A stretch of 64,000 nucleotides of DNA, from positions 1,302,001-1,366,000 of the forward strand of contig NZ_CP034179.1 of the NCBI RefSeq assembly GCF_003860345.1, given 5' to 3'. The stretch is from Caenibius tardaugens NBRC 16725 (GTDB lineage Bacteria; Pseudomonadota; Alphaproteobacteria; Sphingomonadales; Sphingomonadaceae). Numbering within the stretch: position 1 is the stretch's first letter; each line of letters begins with the position of its first letter. Below are positions 25,578-34,575 of the stretch, one piece after another. The translations under genes and the position numbers were made by a program. The notes under the pieces were generated by a model. The model made no database searches. It saw only the letters and a list, made by a program, of their open reading frames with translations, and was not told the DNA's origin.

Positions 25578-26465
25578 CGAACGGTTGCGTTGGCGGAATC
25601 CCGAAGGGCTCTGCCCGCTCAACCGCCGGAACGCGACCGCAAAGCTGCTGGGCGTCGCGAAACCGAGCAGATGCGCGATCTGTTTGATCGAATGGTCATG
25701 CTCCATCAGCATCGCCTGCGCGCGCGCAATCCGAACGCGCTGAACATGGTCGTGAATCGTTTCACCCGTAGTCTGGCGGAAACTGCGCATGAGGTGCCCC
25801 GCACTAAGATCGCAGACCCGCGCCAGTTCCGAAATGGTCGGACTGCGATCGAGCGAGGCATCGATATAATCGGTCAGACGCCGCAATTGCGCAGGTGAAA
25901 GGCCACCAGACCGGCGCGACGGGCAGTCCCCGGACTGGCGGATATGCCGCACGACATCGACAATCGCCCCACGGACCAACAGATCGATCATCGTTTCCCG
26001 CCCGAACCCGGGGGAGCGCAATTCCCACGCCAGCCGCCGCATCATCTCTTCCATCCCCGGCGCGCGGATATCGCCGCAGGCCAGCAGCCGTTCGTCCGTC
26101 AAGCCTTCTTCAAACAGCGCCAGATCCGCAAAAGCCCCGTAATCGAACCGGCAGGATAGCGTTTGCTGCATCCCCCCGGGACCCCGGCCAACGATCGGAA
26201 CACCCCCTGGTACAAAGGTAATATTGCCAAACCGGAACCAGCCCGTTTCGTGCCGGTCGCGAATATAACGCCCGGTCGAACCGGGTCCGCGCCCGCTGAG
26301 GCTGACGGACAGGACGTGATCCGCCCGCGCCTTGCCGCTCTCGCTGGGTGTTTCGTGATGATAAGTGCGCAATTGCAGATTGACCCCCGGCATCGCGTAG
26401 ATCGCATCGACCTGATAATCGCGCGCGCGCGCCGCAGATGCCTGCACGCCTGATTTTGCGTTCAT
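25566..26465 (-). CDS. AraC-family transcriptional regulator
   Basis: A 299-residue regulator. The C-terminal ~100 residues form two HTH motifs: SPTISELARVCDLSAGHLMRSFRQ and HSIKQIAHLLGFATPSSFAVAFRRLSGQSPSGFR, the second matching the AraC signature. The N-terminal ~180 residues lack an obvious cupin pattern and presumably bind an effector. The ATG at 26465 has AAGGAA nine bases upstream; the ATG at 26507 is less supported. It is divergent from the P450 operon and is the best candidate regulator for it, with a perfect 12-bp palindrome (26562-26573) in the shared region. Confidence 0.88.
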   Translation of the reverse strand: MNAKSGVQASAARARDYQVDAIYAMPGVNLQLRTYHHETPSESGKARADHVLSVSLSGRGPGSTGRYIRDRHETGWFRFGNITFVPGGVPIVGRGPGGMQQTLSCRFDYGAFADLALFEEGLTDERLLACGDIRAPGMEEMMRRLAWELRSPGFGRETMIDLLVRGAIVDVVRHIRQSGDCPSRRSGGLSPAQLRRLTDYIDASLDRSPTISELARVCDLSAGHLMRSFRQTTGETIHDHVQRVRIARAQAMLMEHDHSIKQIAHLLGFATPSSFAVAFRRLSGQSPSGFRQRNRSRGV

Positions 26466-26561
26466 GGGCGTCCGTTCCTTGTTTCCGCCATCCTCACCAC
26501 CGTGCAAGGATTAGGCAATCACCCGCGCCATTCCAAGCCGCATAGCCGCCCTAAAATGTTG

Positions 26562-26573
26562 GTTTTCGAAAAC
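26562..26573. promoter_or_regulatory. Palindrome in the AraC / P450 divergent promoter
   Basis: GTTTTCGAAAAC is a perfect 12-base palindrome in the 274-base region between the two divergent genes, where an operator is expected. AraC proteins usually bind direct repeats, so a different dimeric protein could be responsible. Confidence 0.35.
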
Positions 26574-26739
26574 ATGTGCGGTTTGGAATAGTCTTTGTCC
26601 TGTTCATGGCATGGTCGGCGGCATAGCCTCCGCCGCAGATTGTCACGCAGGGGCAGCACGACCCGCGCCAGTCGAGAAGAGGATGTCCGTTCACCCATGC
26701 GCCCTGCCTTTGCCAGATTCCGGCCCGGAGCCACACGCC

Positions 26740-27969
26740 ATGGGTGCTGAACCCGCCTTCCGCTACGACCCGTTCTCGCCAGAGGCCATGGTCGATCCGC
26801 AACCGTTCTATGACAGGCTGCGCGCGGATCATCCGGTCTATCCGCTGCCGCAATATCGCGCCTGGGCGCTGTCGCGGTTCGACGATGTGTGGAACGCCTT
26901 TCTCGACAGGGATCGGTTCACCGAAGCCGAAGGACAGGTGTTTTCGCGCGAACTGTTGACCGCGCCTGCGGGTGACGCCGTCCCCGAACCTACGCTGGTT
27001 CCACTCGATCTGTTCAACAATCTCGATCCGCCGGTCCATGGGCAGGTCCGCCGGGCCATGGGCGCATCGTTGCTGCCGGGTGCCGTCACCAAAATGGAGC
27101 CCATGCTGCGCGATCTGGTGCGGCGCAGGCTCGACGTGCTGGCCGATACCGGGCGAATGGACATCAATCTCGACCTTGCGAGCCACGTATCGGCCGGGGC
27201 CGCGTGCCATATCGTCGGCTTTGCGCAAAGCGAGATCGAGGATGCCATCATGCTGGTCAACCGCTCGGTTGCCCGCGCGCCCGATCAGCCGGGGATGACG
27301 CAAGACGGCTGGGCCGCAATTGCCGAAATCGCCGCGCGTATCAAACATCTGGTGGTGCAGCGCCGCGATGGCCCGGTTCCCGGCGATCCGCGCATGATCG
27401 ACGGGCTGATGGCCGCGCAGATTCCCGGACGCGGCCCCTTGACCGATGACGAGATTACCCAGCAACTGATCAGCATCCTGATCGGCGGCACGGAATCCCT
27501 GCCCAAGGTCATGGCCGGGGGGTTGCGCGAACTCTGGCTGCGCCCCGACCAGCGCACCGCCGCCGCCGCCGACCCAGCCGCCCATGCCGCCTCGACCTTC
27601 GAGGAAATGGTGCGCATGTTCGGCCCGGCACAATGGTTCGGCCGCACGCTGAAACAGGATGCCGTGATAGCCGGAACCGCGATGCGCGCGGGTGAACGGG
27701 TGCTGCTGCTCACAGCATCGGCCAATCGCGACGCGCGCGAGTTCGCCGATCCCGACACGTTCCAGTGGGATCGCCCGATGCGCCGCATCGTCGCCTTCGG
27801 CATGGGTCCGCATTTCTGCATCGGCATCCATATCGCACGGTTGGAAGGGCGGCTGATCGTGGAAGAACTGCTGCGCCGGTTCCCCGACTACGCCATCGAT
27901 GAAGCCGGGGGCGAACGCGCCACATCCGAATTTCAGATCGGCTGGGTCCGCCTGCCGATCACCGTCTGA
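26740..27969 (+). CDS. Cytochrome P450
   Basis: A 409-residue bacterial class I P450. Landmarks are the helix K ExxR (EMVR within FEEMVRMFG), the haem loop FGMGPHFCIG (FxxGxxxCxG with the axial Cys) and helix I SILIGGTESLPK, where the usual acid-Thr pair reads Glu-Ser. N-terminal YDPFSPEAMVDPQPFYDRLRAD is typical. It would need a ferredoxin and reductase, neither of which is in the window. I chose the ATG at 26740 because GGAG lies nine bases upstream. It is first of a four-gene run (P450, SMP-30, FAD oxidase, CitE-like) and probably hydroxylates the pathway substrate. Confidence 0.9.
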   Translation: MGAEPAFRYDPFSPEAMVDPQPFYDRLRADHPVYPLPQYRAWALSRFDDVWNAFLDRDRFTEAEGQVFSRELLTAPAGDAVPEPTLVPLDLFNNLDPPVHGQVRRAMGASLLPGAVTKMEPMLRDLVRRRLDVLADTGRMDINLDLASHVSAGAACHIVGFAQSEIEDAIMLVNRSVARAPDQPGMTQDGWAAIAEIAARIKHLVVQRRDGPVPGDPRMIDGLMAAQIPGRGPLTDDEITQQLISILIGGTESLPKVMAGGLRELWLRPDQRTAAAADPAAHAASTFEEMVRMFGPAQWFGRTLKQDAVIAGTAMRAGERVLLLTASANRDAREFADPDTFQWDRPMRRIVAFGMGPHFCIGIHIARLEGRLIVEELLRRFPDYAIDEAGGERATSEFQIGWVRLPITV

Positions 27970-27989
27970 TACCAGCGAAAGGCCACACA

Positions 27990-28859
27990 ATGTCAGTGCA
28001 CGAATTTACCCGAAAGCCGGATATCGCTGCCGATGGGTTTGCCTTTGCGGAAAATCCCCGCTGGCACGATGGGCGATTGTGGTTTGCCGACATTCACGGC
28101 GGCAGCGTCTATGCCATGAACGGCGATGGGGCCTTGGAAACGGTGGTCACCCCACTGGATTCCCCATCGGGCATCGGCTTCATGCCCGATGGCAGCCTGC
28201 TGGTGGTGGCGGTACACGAAATGAAGATCTATCGCTGGAACAATGGGCAGCTCAGCCCCCATGCGGACCTATCGCATATGGCGAAGGCCGGGTTGAACGA
28301 TATGCTGGTCGATCCGCAGGGGCGTGCCTATGCGGTGCAGCACGGGTTCGACTGGCGCGGTGGCGAACCGGCCGTGGCGGCGGCCCTGCTCTGCGTGGAA
28401 CCCGATGGCAGCGTGCACAAGGCGGCAGACGACATGACCAGCGGCAATGGCATGGTGCTCAGCCCCGATGGCCGCACGTTCATCATTGCCGAAAGCGGGG
28501 CCTGCCGTCTCAGCGCCTTCGATCGGGACGCACAGGGGCGCCTGTCCAACCGGCGTGTCTTCGCGCAATTGCCCGATGGCTATTACCCCGACGGGATATG
28601 TCTGGATGATACCGGTGCGGTGTGGGTTTCGTGCTGCTGGGGGCCCGGCGTGATCCGGGTGGAGGACGGCGGCAGAATCACGCATCTGGTGCCGAGCGAA
28701 GAAGGCCGCAATCCCTTCGCCTGTGTGTTCGGCGGGCCGGATCGCAGGACGCTGTACATCTGCACGGCGGAACAGGAAGAACCCGCGGTGGCACTGGCCA
28801 AGATGACATCGCGGATCGAGGCCATCGATGTCGGCTTTGCCGGGGCGGGCCTGCCGTGA
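27990..28859 (+). CDS. SMP-30/gluconolactonase-type lactone hydrolase
   Basis: A 289-residue six-bladed beta-propeller of the SMP-30/gluconolaconase/LRE-like family: FAENPRWHDGRLWFADIHGGSVYAM (metal-binding Glu in the ENP motif), GLNDMLVDPQGRAY (conserved Asn-Asp), and DGYYPDGICLDDTGAVWVS (Asp of the metal site). Ca/Zn-dependent lactonases of this type open lactones or sugar-acid rings. AAAGG precedes the ATG; the TGA overlaps the GTG start of the FAD oxidase gene, so translation is coupled. In context it may open a lactone made after P450 or Baeyer-Villiger type oxidation. Confidence 0.87.
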   Translation: MSVHEFTRKPDIAADGFAFAENPRWHDGRLWFADIHGGSVYAMNGDGALETVVTPLDSPSGIGFMPDGSLLVVAVHEMKIYRWNNGQLSPHADLSHMAKAGLNDMLVDPQGRAYAVQHGFDWRGGEPAVAAALLCVEPDGSVHKAADDMTSGNGMVLSPDGRTFIIAESGACRLSAFDRDAQGRLSNRRVFAQLPDGYYPDGICLDDTGAVWVSCCWGPGVIRVEDGGRITHLVPSEEGRNPFACVFGGPDRRTLYICTAEQEEPAVALAKMTSRIEAIDVGFAGAGLP

Positions 28860-30256
28860 ACGTAGCGAACGATCTTCATGCCGCGCTGAACGATGCGGTC
28901 GGCCCCGATCAGGTGTTTACAGGGGCGGCGATCGATCTGCGCTATCACACCGATCTGCGTGGCCAGCCATTGCCACGACCGGGATTTGTGGTCCGCCCCG
29001 GCAACACTGAACAGGTGGCTGCGGTGCTCAAAGTGGCGCAGCGGTTCAGAACACCCGTGACCACCCAAGGCGGGCGGACAGGTGTGGTCGGCGGTGCGGA
29101 TGCGCCGCCGCGGGGCATCGCGCTGTCGCTCGAACGGATGAACCGCATCCTCGAAGTCGACCCCGCCAGCATGACCATGACCGTCGAAGCCGGGTGTATT
29201 CTGCAAAGCGTGCAGGACCGGGCCGAAGCCCAAGGGATGATCCTGCCGCTCGATCTCGGCGCGCGCGGTACCGCCACGATCGGCGGCAATATCGCCACCA
29301 ATGCGGGCGGGGTGCGCGTGCTGCGCTGGGGCATGATGCGCGACATGGTGCTGGGGGTGGAGGCCGTGCTGGCCGACGGCACAATCCTGTCGGGCCTGCA
29401 CAAGACGATCAAGGACAACGCCGGTTACGATCTCAAGCATCTGCTGATCGGCAGTGAAGGCACGCTGGGCGTGATCACCCGGGCGGTGCTGCGCCTGCGC
29501 CCGGCCCCCACAAGCACCCAGACCGCCCTTCTTGCGCTTTCCAGCTTCGACCACGCCGTAACCCTGCTGCGGCGGCTCGAAGGGGACATGGCGGGCACAC
29601 TGTCCTCGTTCGAAGTGATGTGGGACGATTTCTACACGCTCATCACCACCGCCAATGCGGACAAACGGCCTGCGCCGCTGCCGTCCGGCGCACCGTTCTA
29701 TGCGCTGGTGGAAGCGATGGGGGCCGAACCCGAACGCGATGCCGCCCGGTTCGAAGATGTTCTGGCCGGGGTCCTCAGCGATGGCCTCGCCAGCGATGCG
29801 GTGATTGCCCAGTCGGGTGCGGACCGCGATCGCCTGTGGGCCGTGCGCGAAGATCTGAACGAACCGATGGGCCGCATGTGGCCACTGTTCGCCTTTGATG
29901 TCAGCGTCGCCGTATCAGAAATGGAAGCCTTCGTGATTGCGGCCAAGGCCCATGTCCGCGCGCGCTTTCCCGATGCGGAATTCGTGACGTATGGCCATAT
30001 CGGCGATGGCAATCTCCATCTCATGGTCGGCACCGGCAAGGCCGATGGCGATACCCACCACGCAGTCGACACCGCCGTGTTCGAAACGGTGCAACGCTTC
30101 AACGGCTCGATCTCTGCCGAACACGGCATCGGTACGGCCAAGCGCGACTATATCGGCTACACCCGCACGCCTGCGGAACTGGCGCTGATGAAAGCGATCA
30201 AAGGGGTAATGGACCCCGCCCATATCCTCAATCCGGACAAGATGTTCCCGGCCTGA
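28856..30256 (+). CDS. FAD-linked oxidase (2-hydroxyacid/D-lactate dehydrogenase type)
   Basis: A 466-residue flavoprotein with a VAO-type FAD-binding domain (PVTTQGGRTGVVGGADAP, MTVEAGCILQSVQ, LGARGTATIGGNIATNAGG, GSEGTLGVITRAVLRLRP) and an FAD-oxidase C-terminal domain (YGHIGDGNLHLMV, SISAEHGIGTAKRDYI, MDPAHILNPDKMF). This is the D-2-hydroxyacid/D-lactate dehydrogenase/GlcD group. Starting at GTG 28856 gives MNVANDLHAAL and a four-base overlap with the lactonase stop; the longer frame back to 28622 lies in the lactonase gene. It probably oxidises the hydroxyacid formed after lactone opening. Confidence 0.9.
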   Translation: MNVANDLHAALNDAVGPDQVFTGAAIDLRYHTDLRGQPLPRPGFVVRPGNTEQVAAVLKVAQRFRTPVTTQGGRTGVVGGADAPPRGIALSLERMNRILEVDPASMTMTVEAGCILQSVQDRAEAQGMILPLDLGARGTATIGGNIATNAGGVRVLRWGMMRDMVLGVEAVLADGTILSGLHKTIKDNAGYDLKHLLIGSEGTLGVITRAVLRLRPAPTSTQTALLALSSFDHAVTLLRRLEGDMAGTLSSFEVMWDDFYTLITTANADKRPAPLPSGAPFYALVEAMGAEPERDAARFEDVLAGVLSDGLASDAVIAQSGADRDRLWAVREDLNEPMGRMWPLFAFDVSVAVSEMEAFVIAAKAHVRARFPDAEFVTYGHIGDGNLHLMVGTGKADGDTHHAVDTAVFETVQRFNGSISAEHGIGTAKRDYIGYTRTPAELALMKAIKGVMDPAHILNPDKMFPA

Positions 30257-30264
30257 AAGGCACC

Positions 30265-31140
30265 ATGATGGCTGATACCCCACCTCTGCGCCGTTCGATG
30301 CTCTACCTCGCCGGGGCCTATCCCCAGATGCTGGATGCTTATCCGTCCTTCCCGGCCGACATGTTCTGCTTCGATCTGGAAGACGGCACCCCCCCGCATG
30401 ACAAGCTGGCCGCGCGCGAACGGATTGCCGATGCCTTGCGCACCATACCCGACGGGGCAGGCCGCGAACGCCTGCTGCGCGTGAACGGCCTCGACACCCC
30501 TTGGGGGCATGGCGATTGCACCATGGCCGCCACGCTGCCGCTGGACGGCGTGCTGATCCCCAAAGTGGAAGGGGCGGGCATGGTACGGCAGGTCACGGCG
30601 ATTCTCGATGCCGGAGGGGCGCCTGCGGCCTTGCGCATCTGGTGCCTTGTCGAAACCCCGCTGGGCGTGCTGCGGGCGGAAGAGATCGCCACGGCCAGCC
30701 CGCGCATCGCCGGTCTGGTGATCGGCGGCACCGACCTTGCCGAAACGCTGCATGTCCGACAAACGGCAGGCCGTCTGGGTATGCTGCACGCGCTCAGCCA
30801 TGCGGTACTGGTCGCCCGCGCCCATGGCCTGACAATCATCGACGCCGTGCATCCCAACTACGCCAACACCGATGGTTTCGCGGAAAGCTGCGCGCAGGGG
30901 GTGGAATGGGGTTTCGACGGGAAATCGGTGGTACTCCCCGCCACGATCGGCATGGCCAATGCCGCGTTCGGCCCGAATGTGGAAGAAATCGCCCACGCCC
31001 GCACCCAGGTTGATGCGGCAGGCGGTGCGCAGGATGGCTATGCCAGCCTGCACCTTGCCCATGCCCGCCGGGTGTTGGCCACAGCCGCCCTTATCGCACA
31101 GCAGGATGCGTTGAGAGCCACGCTGCAACCCGCGCCTTGA
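30265..31140 (+). CDS. HpcH/HpaI aldolase / citrate lyase beta (CitE-like) family protein
   Basis: A 291-residue TIM-barrel lyase: RRSMLYLAGAYPQM (substrate Arg), MFCFDLEDGTPPHDK (metal-site Glu/Asp), RLLRVNGLDTPW, GVLIPKVEG, WCLVETPLGVLRAEE (Glu of the Mg site), LVIGGTDLAETLH. CitE-like proteins cleave or form C-C bonds of CoA or free acids such as malyl/citramalyl derivatives. It follows the FAD oxidase by eight bases in the P450 operon, so it may cleave the oxidised acid into central metabolites. It is convergent with the alcohol dehydrogenase gene across a short hairpin. Confidence 0.88.
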   Translation: MMADTPPLRRSMLYLAGAYPQMLDAYPSFPADMFCFDLEDGTPPHDKLAARERIADALRTIPDGAGRERLLRVNGLDTPWGHGDCTMAATLPLDGVLIPKVEGAGMVRQVTAILDAGGAPAALRIWCLVETPLGVLRAEEIATASPRIAGLVIGGTDLAETLHVRQTAGRLGMLHALSHAVLVARAHGLTIIDAVHPNYANTDGFAESCAQGVEWGFDGKSVVLPATIGMANAAFGPNVEEIAHARTQVDAAGGAQDGYASLHLAHARRVLATAALIAQQDALRATLQPAP

Positions 31141-31142
31141 AG

Positions 31143-31166
31143 CCGGGCCGCGCGTCCTGCGCCCGG
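31143..31166. terminator. Bidirectional terminator-like hairpin
   Basis: CCGGGC and GCCCGG pair across a GC-rich 12-base loop, filling the 27-base gap between the convergent CitE-like and alcohol dehydrogenase genes. No T-run follows. Confidence 0.4.
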
Positions 31167-31167
31167 A

Positions 31168-32268
31168 TTACCAGTCGCTGTAGCGGATCACCGCCCGGTT
31201 CGATTTGCCCTGGCGCATCAGATCGAACCCGTGGTTGATGTCATCCAGCGTGATTTCATGGGAAACCATGGCGGACAGATCGAGTTTGCCGTCCATGAAC
31301 CAATCCACAAAACCGGCCACATCCTTGCGACGCGCCCCGCCCATCAGGCTTTGCTGCCAGATCTTGCCGACGAAGTTCGTCCAGTTGCCCGGGATCGGCA
31401 CCTCGTCGGGGATCAGGCCGACACTGACCATCTTTGCCCAACCGCCCGCACTCAGACAGGCTAGGCCCTGTTCAAACGCCTTGGCACTGCCCACGCATTC
31501 AAACGCATAGTCCGCCCCGATGCCGGTCAACCGATGCACCGCGGCCACCGGATCGGTTTCGGCGGCATGGATGAAATGGGTGGCGCCCATGGCGCGGGCC
31601 GCGCTTTCCTTGTCCGCGTTGAGATCGACCGCCACGATCGTGGTCGCCCCGGCGATGCGCGCGCCTTGCACGACACTCAGCCCGACACCGCCCAGACCGA
31701 ACACGACAACACTGGACCCCGCCTCGACTTTCGCCGTGATCAGCGCCGCGCCAACGCCCGTGGTGACACCGCAGCCAATGCAACTGGCTTGCCCGCGCGG
31801 CGCGGCGGGGTTGACCTTCTGCACCTGATCCTGCGGCACGACCAGGTATTCCGAGAACGTGCCGAGCGAGAGCATGCCATGCACCGGCGTCCCCTGATAA
31901 CTGAACCAGGTCGGGAATCCGGGGGCATAGGACCGGCCCAGTTGCACGCAAAAATTGGTTCGGCCCGACAGGCAATAGGGGCATTCACCGCAATCCGGCA
32001 GAAGATAGGGGATCACCACATCCCCTTCATCCACCACACGGACATCCGCGCCCTTGCGTACCACGGTGCCGATCCCTTCATGCCCCAGAATGGCGGGTAC
32101 GGGATGCGGGAACTTGGCATCGATATAGCCCAGATCCGAATGGCACAGGCTGGCCGCATCCAGCCGGATCAGCACATCGCGCGGCCCGGGATCGGCAACG
32201 GTGACCGTTTCCACCCGCAACGGTTCGCGCGGGCTGAACATGATCGCGGCACGACTTTCGACTGGCAT
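31168..32268 (-). CDS. Zinc-dependent alcohol dehydrogenase (class III-like MDR)
   Basis: A 366-residue medium-chain dehydrogenase. The catalytic zinc ligands are Cys in SLCHSD, His in GHEGIG and Cys in SCIGCGVTTG; the structural zinc lobe is CGECPYCLSGRTNFC (four Cys). The NAD fold is VVVFGLGGVGLSVVQGARIAG followed by IVAVDLN, with Asp indicating NAD+. It oxidises a primary or secondary alcohol. The ATG at 32268 follows AGGGGGGCGAAA. It lies 28 bases after the aldehyde dehydrogenase gene on the same strand, giving an alcohol-to-acid pair (alcohol to aldehyde to carboxylate). Confidence 0.92.
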   Translation of the reverse strand: MPVESRAAIMFSPREPLRVETVTVADPGPRDVLIRLDAASLCHSDLGYIDAKFPHPVPAILGHEGIGTVVRKGADVRVVDEGDVVIPYLLPDCGECPYCLSGRTNFCVQLGRSYAPGFPTWFSYQGTPVHGMLSLGTFSEYLVVPQDQVQKVNPAAPRGQASCIGCGVTTGVGAALITAKVEAGSSVVVFGLGGVGLSVVQGARIAGATTIVAVDLNADKESAARAMGATHFIHAAETDPVAAVHRLTGIGADYAFECVGSAKAFEQGLACLSAGGWAKMVSVGLIPDEVPIPGNWTNFVGKIWQQSLMGGARRKDVAGFVDWFMDGKLDLSAMVSHEITLDDINHGFDLMRQGKSNRAVIRYSDW

Positions 32269-32296
32269 TTTCGCCCCCCTTTGCAGATGTGTTTTT

Positions 32297-33775
32297 TCAG
32301 GATGCCAGATGCGACGGCAGGCCATCCAGCAGCATGGTCTTGGTTTCGAGATAGGGCAGCAACCCCTCCCGCCCGCCTTCGCGGCCAATCCCCGACTGCT
32401 TGAAGCCGCCAAAGGCGATGCCGAAATCGGTGCGGAACCCGTTCTGCCCGACCGTGCCCGAACGCAGGCGCCGGCCCACGCGATAGGCGGCGTCGTTGTC
32501 CGTGGAGAAAACGGCGTTGTTCAGGCCGTAGATCGTGTCATTGGCAATGCGGATGGCGTCTTCCTCGTCACGGGCGGGAATAACGCTCAGCACCGGGCCG
32601 AAGATTTCTTCCTGTGCAATCACACTGGCATTGTCGACATTGGCAAACAGCGTCGGTTCCACGAACCAGCCGCGATCGAGTTCGGCCGGTCGGCCCCCGC
32701 CGCATACCAACTGGCCACCCTGCGCCTGCCCCTGCTGGATGTAGTTCAGCACGCGATCACGCTGCCGCTCCATCGCCAGCGGGCCGAGCATGGTGCCGGG
32801 ATCGTAGGGATCGCCCACCGTGATCGTGCCGAACGCCTGACGCAGCGCATCGACCAGTTCATCGTGGCGGTTCTGCGTGACCACCACCCGCGTCAGCGAG
32901 GCGCAGACCTGACCGCTCATGAACATCAGCGACTGCGTGAGCGACTGGGCCGCCGTTTCCAGCGGATAGTCATCGAGAATGACCGCAGCGGACTTGCCCC
33001 CCAGTTCCAGCGAACAGCGCGCAATGCGTTCGCCGCACAGCGAAGCGATCCGCCGCCCTGCCACTGTCGAACCGGTGAAGCTGACCTTGTCCACCCCGGG
33101 ATGCCGCACGAGCAGTTCCGACACCGCGCGATCCGCGGTCAGCATCGTCAAAACCCCGGCGGGCAAGCCGATTTCTTCGCAGATTTCGGCCAGAATATAC
33201 CCTTCGATGGGGGCTTCGGGGGAAACTTTGACAATCACTGTGCAGCCCGCCAGCAGTGCCGGGGCCACCTTGTAGGCCATCAGGGTGAGCGGGGCGTTCC
33301 ACGGCACGATTGCCGCCACGACGCCAACCGGTTCGCGCACAAGCAGCCCGTTGCCCCCGCCATAGCTGGGTGTCACCTGTTCTTCGAAGGGAAACGTCGC
33401 TGCCAGTTCGACATAGGATGCGAACGCACCCGCGGCGGCCGGGGCGCCCATCTGCGCGGCACCGCTCAGGATACCCATCTGGTTGGTCCAGGCACTGGCC
33501 ACTTCGCCTGACCGTTCCATCAGCTTGGCCGCAATCTGGCCGAGATAGGCGGCGCGTTCCGCATGCGTGGTGCGTGACCACGGGCCGTCAAAAGCCTTGC
33601 GGGCGCCAGCCACCGCGCGCTCCACATCATCCGCCGTCGCTTCGGCGACCCTGACATAGGGTTGTTCGTTGTGCGCCGAAACGACGGTGAACTGGCTGTC
33701 TCCGGACGGGCGAACCCATTCCCCGCCGATAAAGAGCTTTTCGGGGTTACGCAGATGTACGGCATGCTCGCTCAT
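32297..33775 (-). CDS. Aldehyde dehydrogenase family protein
   Basis: A 492-residue NAD(P)-dependent aldehyde dehydrogenase. Catalytic residues: Cys in SGQVCASLTRVVV, Glu in LELGGKSAAVIL, Asn in VPWNAPL, and the coenzyme GxxxxG in FTGSTVAGRRI. The C-terminal FGGFKQSGIGREGG is typical. AGGGAAG precedes the ATG. It is transcribed with the alcohol dehydrogenase downstream and would convert the aldehyde to an acid. The 307-base upstream region (33776-34082) probably holds the promoter. Confidence 0.93.
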   Translation of the reverse strand: MSEHAVHLRNPEKLFIGGEWVRPSGDSQFTVVSAHNEQPYVRVAEATADDVERAVAGARKAFDGPWSRTTHAERAAYLGQIAAKLMERSGEVASAWTNQMGILSGAAQMGAPAAAGAFASYVELAATFPFEEQVTPSYGGGNGLLVREPVGVVAAIVPWNAPLTLMAYKVAPALLAGCTVIVKVSPEAPIEGYILAEICEEIGLPAGVLTMLTADRAVSELLVRHPGVDKVSFTGSTVAGRRIASLCGERIARCSLELGGKSAAVILDDYPLETAAQSLTQSLMFMSGQVCASLTRVVVTQNRHDELVDALRQAFGTITVGDPYDPGTMLGPLAMERQRDRVLNYIQQGQAQGGQLVCGGGRPAELDRGWFVEPTLFANVDNASVIAQEEIFGPVLSVIPARDEEDAIRIANDTIYGLNNAVFSTDNDAAYRVGRRLRSGTVGQNGFRTDFGIAFGGFKQSGIGREGGREGLLPYLETKTMLLDGLPSHLAS

Positions 33776-34082
33776 GGACTTCCCTTTCCGTCAGGTACGC
33801 GGATAACCGTTTCCCGCGATGCCCTGCACGATGGAATGCCCACAACCAGCGCCACGCATACGCAGCGGCGCCATATTTCAGCATCCATCCCATGGGCATG
33901 CGCACGGTGTTGTCACCCGCACTGCAACCTTGTCGGGCCGAATGTAACACGGCTGGCGCCGGTTCACAGTAGGCCTAACGATCCTATGACCTTCAGTGAC
34001 ACCCAGGCGAAAGGCCCGGGTAATCCTGGCCGATCGCCGGAACATGCCCCCGCCCATGCCCCGAAAAATGTCAACGCCGCGA
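33776..34082. other. Intergenic region upstream of the aldehyde dehydrogenase
   Basis: This 307-base stretch lies between the KSI-like stop and the ALDH start. It is GC-rich with several C-rich runs. I see no ORF with a ribosome site, no clear symmetric operator and no obvious -35/-10 pair. It likely carries the ALDH-ADH promoter. Confidence 0.35.
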
Positions 34083-34520
34083 TCAGCCTTCCTGCTGGAA
34101 GTTTTCCGGCCCCCAATAGGCGATCATCTGCGCGATGAGCCCCTGTTCGTTGAATGTCATCACATCGAGTGTGTCCACCCGGAACACCGGGGAACTGTTA
34201 ATCGTGCGCACGATATAGGCAGCCGCGCCTTCGTTGCCCGCGATGCGCACATTGCCTTCCAGCGTCATCGCGATCGGGCCGCCCGACGCTTCGATTCCGG
34301 CTTCGAAAAACGCGCGCAAAGCGGATTTCCCCCGGTGTTCGGGGGCATTGGCCGGATCGCGCACCACGGCATCGTCGGCAAACAGCGCAAGGATCGCGTC
34401 CACATCGCCCGCGCTATGCGCCTCGCCATAACGTTTGAAGACGTCGCGGATATGCGCGCCAGGCACGCCTTGCGTCGCATCGCCCAGCATGCCGGAGGCC
34501 ATTTCAGGCAGATCTGTCAC
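34083..34520 (-). CDS. Ketosteroid-isomerase-like (SnoaL/KSI fold) protein
   Basis: A 145-residue protein aligned by eye with the Comamonas testosteroni delta5-3-ketosteroid isomerase: FKRYGEAHSAGDVDAILALFADD matches its [23 protein letters not shown]-like N-terminus (compared in part). The three catalytic positions are present: Tyr31 (for Tyr14), Asp55 in VRDPAN (for Asp38) and Asp119 in TLDVMTFN (for Asp99). This supports a true double-bond isomerase rather than a generic SnoaL fold. The GTG start at 34520 has AGGAG ten bases upstream; an ATG start would lose the N-terminus. It lies 55 bases after the quinoprotein dehydrogenase stop on the same strand. Confidence 0.78.
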   Translation of the reverse strand: MTDLPEMASGMLGDATQGVPGAHIRDVFKRYGEAHSAGDVDAILALFADDAVVRDPANAPEHRGKSALRAFFEAGIEASGGPIAMTLEGNVRIAGNEGAAAYIVRTINSSPVFRVDTLDVMTFNEQGLIAQMIAYWGPENFQQEG

Positions 34521-34575
34521 GGGTATATACTCCTTTGATCGTGGTATTCGGTAGATTGGACTGCCGTGGGCGCCT

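Noticed and set aside
34083-34520. Classing the KSI-like gene as a plain SnoaL polyketide cyclase
   Set aside because: The Tyr/Asp/Asp positions and the GDVDAILALFADD start match ketosteroid isomerase better.
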